NCBI GenBank assembly: GCA_023667365.1
Contig: JAMPAG010000011.1
Location: 1-54,751, forward strand
Source: a bacterium
GTDB taxonomy: Bacteria; Bacillota; Clostridia; Lachnospirales; Lachnospiraceae
DNA: 54,751 nt
Direction of reading: 5' to 3'
Part shown: piece by piece, positions 1-7,716 of the stretch
Numbering within the stretch: the stretch's first letter is position 1
Layout of the letters: every line of letters begins with the position of its first letter
The notes under the pieces: generated by a model
Database searches by the model: none
What the model was told of the DNA's origin: nothing
The model's input: only the letters and a program-made list of their open reading frames with translations
Position numbers and translations under genes: made by a program

Positions 1-569
1 TATGTTACCATTTTAGAAATTTTGCTGTCATCTATTTCATCCATTTTGAACCCTGCACTACGCATTGCTTCCACTATCACGTTTTTCCCATCTACAAGAA
101 CTCCTCCTAATTTTTCCGCTATTCTGCGGCTTGCCTTGTTAGAAGCAAAGGCATTCCAAATAATACACTCTACTGATTCTCGTTTCAGTACATTCTCAAT
201 CAATATCTGTGCTGCCTCAAACGCATAGCCTTTTCCCCGATATTCCTCAAAAATTGCAATATCCACCTCTGGTCTCTTCGGACTTTCGCAGTTTAATTCG
301 ATATAGCCGCACCCTTGCAATGAGGTTTTTTCAGCTATCAAGTATCTTTCTTTGCTACCCTTTTCTCCCGCATCATAACCTTCAATCTGTTTACGTCTTG
401 TTTCCCAAAAATCAGGCATGTTTTCATAAATTTCCGCAAAAGCAGATGCTCGTTTATATGTAGACAGATAGCTTTCTATATTTGATTGATTCAGCAGGCT
501 TACAATAATTTTTTCTCCATATAATACTAAATCACTGTCTACGATAAAATCATTTCTTTTGTCACTCAA
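1..569 (-). CDS. GNAT family N-acetyltransferase, partial (3' end off window)
   Basis: Translating the minus strand from a TTG at 567-569 gives an open frame of 189 codons that runs off the left edge. The SD-like AGGAGAAGG lies just upstream, and no ATG gives a better start. The chain reads like a RimJ/RimL-type acetyltransferase: a middle strand VDIAIFEEYRGKGYAFEAAQ carries the acetyl-CoA pyrophosphate-binding loop (R/Q-x-x-G-x-G/A), and NAFASNKASRRIAEKLGG is the usual C-terminal Asn/helix region of the fold. It would acetylate an amine using acetyl-CoA; the substrate is unknown. It lies in the AT-rich left patch beside a second GNAT gene. Confidence 0.75.
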   Translation of the reverse strand, partial: MSDKRNDFIVDSDLVLYGEKIIVSLLNQSNIESYLSTYKRASAFAEIYENMPDFWETRRKQIEGYDAGEKGSKERYLIAEKTSLQGCGYIELNCESPKRPEVDIAIFEEYRGKGYAFEAAQILIENVLKRESVECIIWNAFASNKASRRIAEKLGGVLVDGKNVIVEAMRSAGFKMDEIDDSKISKMVT

Positions 570-635
570 AAGCCTTCTCCTTATTCTATAAACTCGTTGG
601 TTTTCATTCCATATGAAAAGGGAATATAATCATAC

Positions 636-1103
636 TTAGCCATCATTTGAATCTATCTTTTTCAAATTCATCGTTAAAAACCGACAATCACTTCGAGAAT
701 CCCGAAAACCCATGTGCCGATATATCAAATACGCATCTTTATAACAGTCCGTACGAAGAGAGACTTCTGTAATCCCCCGTCTCCGCGCATCATCGCAGAC
801 ATATTCAATCAATGCCTTTCCCATGCCTTTATTTTGATAATCCGGCAAAACAGCCAAAAATTCTATGTATAATGAGCGACCACAAAACATGTCCGGCGTT
901 TCATACACTAACACAGCACCACAAACCGTATCGTATTCTTCAACCACAAACGCATTATTTTCATCAACAAAAAAAGACAAATACTCATCAAACCCTGTAT
1001 AATATTTCTTAATCATACCTTCTCTATGCTCAAACGCCTTTTCGTAAAGCCCGCCAATTTTATCATAATCATCTTTTGTTGCCAATCTTATTAAATATTT
1101 CAT
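636..1103 (-). CDS. GNAT family N-acetyltransferase
   Basis: The 155-residue protein is a complete single-domain GNAT enzyme. It starts MKYLIRLATKDD, the typical first strand, has FLAVLPDYQNKGMGKALI (motif A with the Q-x-x-G-x-G loop that holds acetyl-CoA) near residue 85-105, and ends with the YRHMGF motif near residue 130 that is common before the last strand. The acceptor is not predictable from sequence. The gene lies 60 bp downstream of the broken restriction gene and 67 bp upstream of the other acetyltransferase, all on one strand and all AT-rich compared with the core genome to the right. Confidence 0.85.
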   Translation of the reverse strand: MKYLIRLATKDDYDKIGGLYEKAFEHREGMIKKYYTGFDEYLSFFVDENNAFVVEEYDTVCGAVLVYETPDMFCGRSLYIEFLAVLPDYQNKGMGKALIEYVCDDARRRGITEVSLRTDCYKDAYLIYRHMGFRDSRSDCRFLTMNLKKIDSNDG

Positions 1104-1165
1104 GATTTATCCTCACTCTGTAAATTCACGGGTTTCCAATCAATACGAAATATAAATATATTACT

Positions 1166-2197
1166 CTACCTATTAATTATTTTTTTGCCACCATTCCATA
1201 AAGATCTTAATTCTGGTTCACTTACTATCCTTTCCATATTCTCGGAATACTCCCACTTTTGCGACTTACTCATTAAATATTCAAAAGCATCATCCACAAC
1301 ATCAAGATTAGAATTGAACAACTTCACATCCTGCAAGCTGGCCACACATACTGCCAAATGAGAAGCTGTCAATGCAATTTTTTCATCATCATTGAATACA
1401 CCTACCCATTTTTTCTTAGCCCTGTTAAAAAGTTCCTGTATACTGCTTTTCAAATCCTCGTCCGTATCACCATAATTACGAAATTCAAGTGTCCTCGACT
1501 TGTCTCTACCACTTTCCATTTCATCATATAGCTTCGTAAATATTAGCTTAAACACTTCTTCAAATACATCAACACCTGCGTTGGCAAGAACTTCATCTTC
1601 CATTTCCTCAATAAGCCCTTTTAAAGACTTTTTCTCACTTACCAACTTGTCCTTTACAATTAAATCTTCGATTGTCCATCGCTCTGTTAAAATATCTTTT
1701 AATTTTTGATTTTCTTTGGGAATATCAGGTATATCTTCAAAAAAATTCGGGTCTTTTCTATGATAATAGGAAATCTGATCGCCATTTGTCCATACACCGA
1801 TAATTGCTCCCGTTGCATTGCAATAGGATTTTAACTGTTCCTTACCGTCTTTTAGCTTCGGTTTTTTTAATTCGACGATTATTTCCTCTGATGTAACATG
1901 AACCTTATTGAAAATGACAATATCCGCACGCTTCTTTTCACGTCCAAATGTAATTCCTCTTTCAAGCTCCATTCGCTCTATCGGATAACCATATTCATGT
2001 ACCAATTTATAGATATATAACTACCTAACAATTTCTTCTGGTGTCAGTTTCACATCTTTATTTCTAACAAGGCACTCTATATACACCTGGTCATTTTTCT
2101 TTACAATATTTTGCGCAATGGCATCTATCATGCTGTCGCTAAATTGTGTCAGCTTATATTCAGATTTTTTAATAATTTCAGCTAAAATTTTGCTCAT
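1166..2197 (-). pseudogene. Type I restriction-modification remnant (HsdR N-like domain plus start of HsdM), broken by an amber codon
   Basis: Reading from ATG at 2195-2197 (SD AAGGAG upstream) gives 58 residues ending EEIVR, then TAG at 2021-2023, then the same frame continues LYIYKLVHEYGYP for about 285 residues. In HSDR_N-type proteins this junction normally reads VRQ, so a single CAG-to-TAG change explains the stop. The N-terminal part has the nuclease-like ADIVIF...EEIIVELKKP motif (about residues 95-115 of the joined frame). The C-terminal part resembles the helical N-terminus of an N-6 adenine methylase up to DAFEYLMSKSQKW. The GQYFTPR region and the catalytic NPPY domain that should follow are missing, so the gene is also truncated. 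Restarting at TTG 2005 could yield a 279-residue fragment, but no SD supports it. No HsdS or HsdR helicase is nearby. Confidence 0.75.
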
Positions 2198-2230
2198 TTG
2201 TTCTTTTCTCCTTCAAATACTATATCCACT

Positions 2231-2665
2231 TTACAATAAAAGACGTTCTATTTCTTTATTTGTAAACGCTCCGCTTATTTTTAGCAATTTTTTCATACAT
2301 TGTTTTATCATTTCATTATGCACACAATGCTTAGCCTCATAATCGTAAACAACTCCAATCATTATTTTTAACTGTTGCTCAATTTCTGACACAGTAACTT
2401 GGTTGTAAAAATCGATTCCAACATTGTAAATGCACATCGTACCTTTTGTATTGATAAAATCTTTATATTTATGCAGATACTCCTGTAATGTATTCCACAT
2501 AAACTCTTTATCTCTGCTCTCAATTGCTTCTCTTGCTTTCTTGCTTTTCATTTGTGCTTTTGCTGCCACCTGATGCGTCATATCAACGGCTTTAATAATC
2601 GCCTTGACATATTCCGTTACCTTTTCATCATCTGTGTACTGTAAATTCTGATAATTATTTTCCAT
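2231..2665 (-). CDS. Hypothetical helical protein
   Basis: I do not recognise this 144-residue protein. It is mostly helical by composition, rich in Lys, Glu and Gln, with no signal peptide or membrane segment. It contains two central Cys (in MCIYNVG and KHCVHNEM) and ends KEIERLLL. It starts with ATG after GGAGCAGT, a weak SD. It lies 33 bp upstream of the restriction-modification remnant, on the same strand and with the same AT-rich composition, so it may be an accessory or defence passenger of that locus. That link is inference only. Confidence 0.55.
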   Translation of the reverse strand: MENNYQNLQYTDDEKVTEYVKAIIKAVDMTHQVAAKAQMKSKKAREAIESRDKEFMWNTLQEYLHKYKDFINTKGTMCIYNVGIDFYNQVTVSEIEQQLKIMIGVVYDYEAKHCVHNEMIKQCMKKLLKISGAFTNKEIERLLL

Positions 2666-2827
2666 ACTGCTCCTTTAATCTAAAATTTGAAAAGCGCTTT
2701 AATATTATTACCATCACAAAATAAAATTTAACTTTCCTAAGGCAATGCCAACCGCTTTTAAGTATTGTAACATATATTTTTACTTTTTCGATACAATATT
2801 CGTATTTTTAATACACTCCATTCTTTC

Positions 2828-4657
2828 TTAAATCATCCGAAAATGCTCTAATGCTTCCCTTATCGCCTTTTCTTTCTCTGGCGGGCATTTCGGCTGTCTG
2901 GAATTTTCCGACTTTGGCAGATTATAATTCGCCCTCTCAATAATACCACATTTCTGCTTTACCTGTGCGATATACAGATTGCTGACTTTCATTCCAGTAT
3001 GCTCCAGTACATAACCCTTGATTTCCTCATAAGTGGCTTTACTCTCCGCCGCCGTCAAATCCATCTCATCCAGTTTCAATTCCACCTCAATATGATGCTC
3101 GACATTGAGTTTGGACATCAACACCACCGTCTCCACATGCACCGTCTGTGGAAACATATCCACTGCCCGCACCCTTGTAAGCTCGTACCCCCCGTCCGCC
3201 AAAATCCGAAGATCCCGCGCCAGCGTTGCGGAATCACAGCTCACATACACAATTCTTTCCGGCGCCATCCTGAGCATCGTTTGAAGACACGCCTCATCAC
3301 AGCCCTTGCGCGGCGGATCGACCACGATCACGTCCGGGTGGCGCATGTCACAACTATTTTCGACATCCTCATCGGCATCCGGCATACCGCTTCTCTCTTC
3401 CGCATTCCCGCCGAGGCCCGCTGCGCCGTCCTCTGTCCGTCGCATATCCCTGCGCATTCCGGCACCCGGCACAGCCTCACCGCCGGCACAGCCGCCGCGC
3501 TCATAAAACCGCGGCAGCACTTCCTCCGCTTCTCCGACAAAAAACACCGCGTTTTCGATTCCGTTTCTCCGCGCATTCTCCCGCGCATCTTCGATCGCCT
3601 GCGGAACAACCTCCACGCCGTACACCCGCTTTGCGTCCCCCGCAAGAAACAGCGAAATCGTGCCGATGCCGCAATACAGATCCCACACGGTTTCTTTTCC
3701 CGTCAGTCCGGCATAGGCAAGCGCCAGACTGTACAATTTCTCCGTCTGTCTGGGATTTACCTGATAAAAAGACAACGGCGAGATCGTAAACGTCACCTCA
3801 CGCCCGTCAAACTCGTGCAGATCCTCCCGATATATGCGAATGCTGTCCGTAATATAAGGCGTTCCCCACAAAAGAACAACCTCCGTTCCCATAATGACAT
3901 TCGTGTTTTTCGTGTTGATGCAATACGACACGCTTGTCATATTTGGAATTTCCCTTAACCGCTCCGCCAGCCGGTCCGCCTGCGGAAGCTCTCTCCCGTT
4001 GATGACAACACACACCATGAGCTGTTGCGTCGAAACCCCCTTGCGGATCAGGACATGGCGGATCAGACCGTTTCCGCTCGTCTCATCATAAGCTTTCACA
4101 TGGGCTTCCTTCATGTAAGCAAGCACCGCTTCCAGAATCTCACGGTTTTCCGCGGCGCCGAGCAGACAGTCCGTTCCGGGAATGATCGTATGCGTCCGTC
4201 CCGCATAAAATCCGGTCACCGGATTTCCCTCCCGCGTGATCCCAAACGGATACTGCGCCTTATTGCGATACCGATACGGTTCGTCCATTCCGACGATCGG
4301 CTCCGTCACCTTATCCAACAAGGTCCCGTCAAATCCCCCGATCCTTTGCAGGTTCCCGCGCACCTTCCGCTCCTTATACCGAAGCTGTTGTTCATAGGAA
4401 AGCGGCTGGAGCTGACACCCTCCGCACTGCCGGTAAACCGGACACGGCGGCGTGACGCGAAAAGGAGAAGATGTGATGATCTCCTCCACTCTCGCATACG
4501 CATAATTCTTTTTGGGCTTCGTGATACGCGCCCTGACGACATCCCCCATCACGGCGTCTTTGACAAAAAGCGTATAGCCGTCGCATTTTCCAATGCCCTC
4601 TCCGCCGCTTCCTATATCCGTGATCGTAACCGTAAGCAACTCATTTTTTTGATACAA
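2828..4657 (-). CDS. rlmD: 23S rRNA (uracil-5-)-methyltransferase, RlmD/RumA type
   Basis: The 609-residue protein has an N-terminal TRAM domain (residues 5-60), then the iron-sulfur cysteines CPVYRQCGGC near residue 72-81, then a class I SAM methyltransferase domain with DLYCGIGTISLFLAG (SAM site), the DPPRKGCDE motif and YVSCDSATLARDL with the nucleophilic Cys. It methylates C5 of a uridine in 23S rRNA. Two parts are unusual: an acidic, Gly-rich insert of about 45 residues just before the DPP motif (around 380-425), and a C-terminal extension of about 90 residues after the domain. Clostridial RumA-like proteins often carry a related extension, but its function is not known to me. It is followed upstream by yhaM. 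Confidence 0.93.
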   Translation of the reverse strand: MYQKNELLTVTITDIGSGGEGIGKCDGYTLFVKDAVMGDVVRARITKPKKNYAYARVEEIITSSPFRVTPPCPVYRQCGGCQLQPLSYEQQLRYKERKVRGNLQRIGGFDGTLLDKVTEPIVGMDEPYRYRNKAQYPFGITREGNPVTGFYAGRTHTIIPGTDCLLGAAENREILEAVLAYMKEAHVKAYDETSGNGLIRHVLIRKGVSTQQLMVCVVINGRELPQADRLAERLREIPNMTSVSYCINTKNTNVIMGTEVVLLWGTPYITDSIRIYREDLHEFDGREVTFTISPLSFYQVNPRQTEKLYSLALAYAGLTGKETVWDLYCGIGTISLFLAGDAKRVYGVEVVPQAIEDARENARRNGIENAVFFVGEAEEVLPRFYERGGCAGGEAVPGAGMRRDMRRTEDGAAGLGGNAEERSGMPDADEDVENSCDMRHPDVIVVDPPRKGCDEACLQTMLRMAPERIVYVSCDSATLARDLRILADGGYELTRVRAVDMFPQTVHVETVVLMSKLNVEHHIEVELKLDEMDLTAAESKATYEEIKGYVLEHTGMKVSNLYIAQVKQKCGIIERANYNLPKSENSRQPKCPPEKEKAIREALEHFRMI

Positions 4658-4790
4658 GACCGTTTCCTCCCCTGCGATGTCCCTGCGGAAATGCTTTCAT
4701 CCGCCTGCCCGGACAAATACGACTGCCGTGCCTGCCGGCATCCCAGCCCTTGCTGCCGTTCCGCTTTCTCCATCCAGTCTTTATCCCCGC

Positions 4791-5738
4791 CTAGCCGTCC
4801 GTCCTCGTTTTTCTGACATTCGAATCCAGCAGCCGGTTAAACCCAAGCCAGCCGCTCTTATCCGTGCCTTCCAAAAGCTCCGTAAACGTTTCCAGCTTCG
4901 CATCCGTATTGTCTGCAAAGTTGAGCGCCGCCGCCTCGATCAACGCGGGCTTTTTGGGCGAACCGAATTCATACTCCCCATGATGCGCCAAAATACAATG
5001 CTGCAACTGCGCAAGCATCGTTTTGGGGAACCCTTCGATCTGCCGCGCTTTTTGCCCGATCATTTCCGCCCCCATCACGATATGTCCCAGAAGCTGCCCC
5101 TCATCCGTATAATCATTTTCCGGGAAAAGAGAAATCTCCCTCGTTTTTCCAATATCATGCAGCATCGCCGCCGTAAGCAGCAGATCGCGGTTTAAGATCG
5201 GATACGCCGTACAATAATAATCGCAGAGCTTTGTCACGCTCAGCGTATGCTCCAAAAGCCCTCCGACAAACCCATGATGCACCGTCTTTGCCGCGGACGA
5301 GCGCCGGAATGCTTGCACAAACGCCGTATCTTCCACAAAAAAGCCGTTCAGCAGCGCTTTGAGCGGCGCACTCCCGATTCCCTCTATGAAGGCTAAAAGC
5401 TGCCGATACATCTCGTCATTATTTTTTTTGCTCACCGGAAGATAATCCTCCGGCTGATATTCCCCTTCCCCGCACCGGCGCACACGCTTTACGCTGATCT
5501 GCAGCGCGCCGTTAAAACTCGTCACGTCGCCGTACACTTCTATGTAATCGAGCGCGTCAAAATCCGCAATCCCCGCGCTGTTCGGCTCCCAGATCTTGCC
5601 CTCGACTGTCCCCGTTTTATCCTGCAAGATCACGGTTTCATACGGCTTTCCCGTCTTTGTCATTGCCGATGTCTTATGCTTGCAGAGATAAATGTCAAGC
5701 ACCCTGTCCCCATCCTTATATTCCGCTAAATATTTCAT
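4791..5738 (-). CDS. yhaM: 3'-5' exoribonuclease, YhaM family
   Basis: The protein has 315 residues, close to the family length. An OB-fold domain (residues 10-90, with KPYETVILQDKTGTVEGKIW) binds nucleic acid, and an HD phosphohydrolase domain follows, with H in VHHGFVGGLLEHT, the HD pair in AAMLHDIGK, and a later H in ILAHHGEYEFGSPKKP. In Bacillus YhaM is a Mn-dependent exonuclease acting on short RNA and single-stranded DNA 3' ends. The gene lies between a small membrane protein and rlmD on the minus strand, with 133 bp to rlmD, so they may or may not share a transcript. Confidence 0.92.
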   Translation of the reverse strand: MKYLAEYKDGDRVLDIYLCKHKTSAMTKTGKPYETVILQDKTGTVEGKIWEPNSAGIADFDALDYIEVYGDVTSFNGALQISVKRVRRCGEGEYQPEDYLPVSKKNNDEMYRQLLAFIEGIGSAPLKALLNGFFVEDTAFVQAFRRSSAAKTVHHGFVGGLLEHTLSVTKLCDYYCTAYPILNRDLLLTAAMLHDIGKTREISLFPENDYTDEGQLLGHIVMGAEMIGQKARQIEGFPKTMLAQLQHCILAHHGEYEFGSPKKPALIEAAALNFADNTDAKLETFTELLEGTDKSGWLGFNRLLDSNVRKTRTDG

Positions 5739-5787
5739 GCCTAATCCGTTTCCTTTCTTATTTCTTTTCTTATTTCTTTTTTTATAT

Positions 5788-6036
5788 TCATTCTTTGCAT
5801 TCCTCTATTTTTTTCTTGTCTCTTTTGATCATCACAAGGGCCAGCACAATCAAGACGATTCCGATCAAATAACTCCACCAATACATAAGACTATAGAAAG
5901 CCAAACAATCTCCAAATGTCAATCGCAAAAGTGCTCCCACGGAATCAAACGAACTTTCGTAAAAGCAAACGCCGACAGCAATCACAAACGGGCTGATCCC
6001 AACAACCAGCAAAAAATGCCAAATTTTTTGTTGCAT
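5788..6036 (-). CDS. Small two-helix membrane protein
   Basis: I chose ATG at 6034-6036 because AAGGGA sits eight bases upstream and the hydrophobic part begins right after it. Longer starts up to 6192 would add a low-complexity Arg/Ala leader with no SD. The 82-residue product has two membrane segments (WHFLLVVGISPFVIAVGVCF and WWSYLIGIVLIVLALVMI) and a lysine-rich tail, KRDKKKIEECKE, expected in the cytoplasm. The family is not recognised. It lies between the HtrA-like gene and yhaM on the same strand. Confidence 0.6.
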   Translation of the reverse strand: MQQKIWHFLLVVGISPFVIAVGVCFYESSFDSVGALLRLTFGDCLAFYSLMYWWSYLIGIVLIVLALVMIKRDKKKIEECKE

Positions 6037-6175
6037 TTCGTTATTTCCCTTCTTCCATTTTTCCGTACCGCCCTGCATGTCAGGCGCTGCCTGCGCGCCA
6101 CGCACACGCCCGGGTGCTCTGGCAGAAGCACCTCTGTCTGCGCCGCATTGTTTCCTGCGCGCGCTTTTCCTCACC

Positions 6176-7534
6176 TCACTCCAGCGCACCAAGCGTAACC
6201 TCCACCTCCATCGTGCGGTATGTCTCCTGCGCTTTCCGCTGCAAAGTCACCGTGACGACGTCCCCCGGCGCGTACTGATAAAGCGCCCTCGTTAAGTCTC
6301 CCATACTGTTGATAACACTCACGCCGATTCCTGTGATAATATCATTGCCCTGAATACCGCAGATCATCGCCGGAGAGCCCATTTCAAAGCTCTGCACACA
6401 GACGCCCCGCGGCATCTGTAACGACTCGCTGAGCGCCGCTGTAATATCCACGCCATGAATCCCGATGCTTGCCCGTTCCTTCTCGTTTGACATCGCTTCG
6501 ATCGTCTGCTTTAACTCCGTGATACCGATCGCGGAAATCTGATTTCTCATATCGGACGCATTATAGGTATTGTCGATGATCCCGACCACCTGACCCGAAA
6601 AATTGATCAGCACACCCGTCGCACCGGCATTGCCGTAAATATCCGTTGTGAGCAGACGATAATTCACATCCACCAGCTTCACGCTCGACGAATTGGATGT
6701 GATCATCCCGTAACAGACGGAACCTGCGCTGCCGGTCGGCGAGCCGACCGCAATGATCGGCGAGCCCAAAAGCGTCAGGGAATTGGATGAACCGAGCACC
6801 GCGGGTTTTGCGCTTGCGCGCGTCTCTGCCGACATATTGGCAAGCTTCACCGCCAAAATGCACAGCCCCGTATTGGAATCCGTCTGCTTTCTCACCGCCT
6901 CCGCCACTGTCCCGTCATGAAAGGTGATCATCACCTGCCGATAATCGCGGATTTTGCTCTCCGTCGCAAGAATCAGAAGATCAATTCCATTATCCGCAAC
7001 GATCAATCCCGAACTCTGCGCCTCATCTTCATACACGTCGTTAAACCAGTCCGTATCCGCCGTCACGCCGCTGACGACTACCATGCTCTCCTGCATTCCC
7101 TGCGCAACCGCCGCCAGCTCGGTATAAAGCTTTGCGTAATCCTGCGCCGTCAGTTCCACTTTCTCATAGACTGTGACTTTCTGCGGCGGCGCCGGCACCT
7201 GCTCCTCCTCCGGCTCCGCGCCCGGCAGATCGCTGTCCGTCTGCGCCATATCCTCCGGCATCGTTTCCTCCTGCTCCTCCGGAAACGTGACGATTTCCGG
7301 TTCCTTCTCCGGATAAAGCCAGTTTGAAATAATCGGCTCCAGCGCGAAAAAAGTAACGCACGCGACCAGTCCGAACACCAGCGCCATAACCGCAGTGATG
7401 ATCGTTCTGCGCAGCAGCTTCTTTTTATTGATCGGGCGCTCTTTGATTTTTTCTTTTACGAACTGAAACGAGTCCTCTTCTTTTTCCAATGCCCCTTCCA
7501 GTTTCTCATCCGCTCTTTGATCCTTCTCCTGCAT
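6176..7534 (-). CDS. Membrane-anchored HtrA/DegP-like protein with PDZ domain, catalytic triad lost
   Basis: The 452-residue protein has a charged cytoplasmic N-terminus, one membrane anchor (about 44-68), an acidic Pro/Glu linker (75-118), an S1C protease-like double barrel (about 145-345) and a PDZ domain (about 357-450, MPRGVCVQSFEMGSPA...NDIITGIG). The fold is recognisable from LGSPIIAVGSPTG and TDIYGNAGATGVLINFSGQVVGI. The catalytic residues are not there: the GNSGG serine motif reads GNAGA (Ala303), the usual TNNHVV histidine region reads LILATESKI, and the DLAVLK aspartate region reads NTGLCILAVK. It is therefore probably a binding or scaffold protein at the outer face of the membrane, not a protease. 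The ATG at 7534 has a GGGGTGG SD. Confidence 0.85.
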   Translation of the reverse strand: MQEKDQRADEKLEGALEKEEDSFQFVKEKIKERPINKKKLLRRTIITAVMALVFGLVACVTFFALEPIISNWLYPEKEPEIVTFPEEQEETMPEDMAQTDSDLPGAEPEEEQVPAPPQKVTVYEKVELTAQDYAKLYTELAAVAQGMQESMVVVSGVTADTDWFNDVYEDEAQSSGLIVADNGIDLLILATESKIRDYRQVMITFHDGTVAEAVRKQTDSNTGLCILAVKLANMSAETRASAKPAVLGSSNSLTLLGSPIIAVGSPTGSAGSVCYGMITSNSSSVKLVDVNYRLLTTDIYGNAGATGVLINFSGQVVGIIDNTYNASDMRNQISAIGITELKQTIEAMSNEKERASIGIHGVDITAALSESLQMPRGVCVQSFEMGSPAMICGIQGNDIITGIGVSVINSMGDLTRALYQYAPGDVVTVTLQRKAQETYRTMEVEVTLGALE

Positions 7535-7680
7535 ATTCCACCCCGTTCAATCATCGGCAGCGCATTCCTTTATCAAAACATCCGCGCCGCATCCATTCCC
7601 CGCAATCTGCGCCATGTACACATTCCCCACCTACACCACACTTTTTTAACTTATAGTAAGTATATCCGATTGCCGATTTC

Positions 7681-7716
7681 TTGTAAAGAAGCACCGTTTA
7701 TGCTATGATGGATGCA
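7681..7716 (+). promoter_or_regulatory. mutS2 promoter, apparently giving a leaderless transcript
   Basis: TTGTAA at 7681-7686, a 17-bp spacer ending in TGC (extended -10), and TATGAT at 7704-7709 form a strong sigma-A type promoter. A start site seven bases after the -10 falls on the A of the mutS2 ATG at 7716. There is no SD sequence before this ATG. Confidence 0.65.

Noticed and set aside
2999..4816. Long plus-strand frames (319 and 263 residues) opposite rlmD
   Set aside because: They are antisense to a complete, recognisable rlmD gene, are rich in Arg/His/Pro and have no family pattern; they arise from GC-rich codon use.
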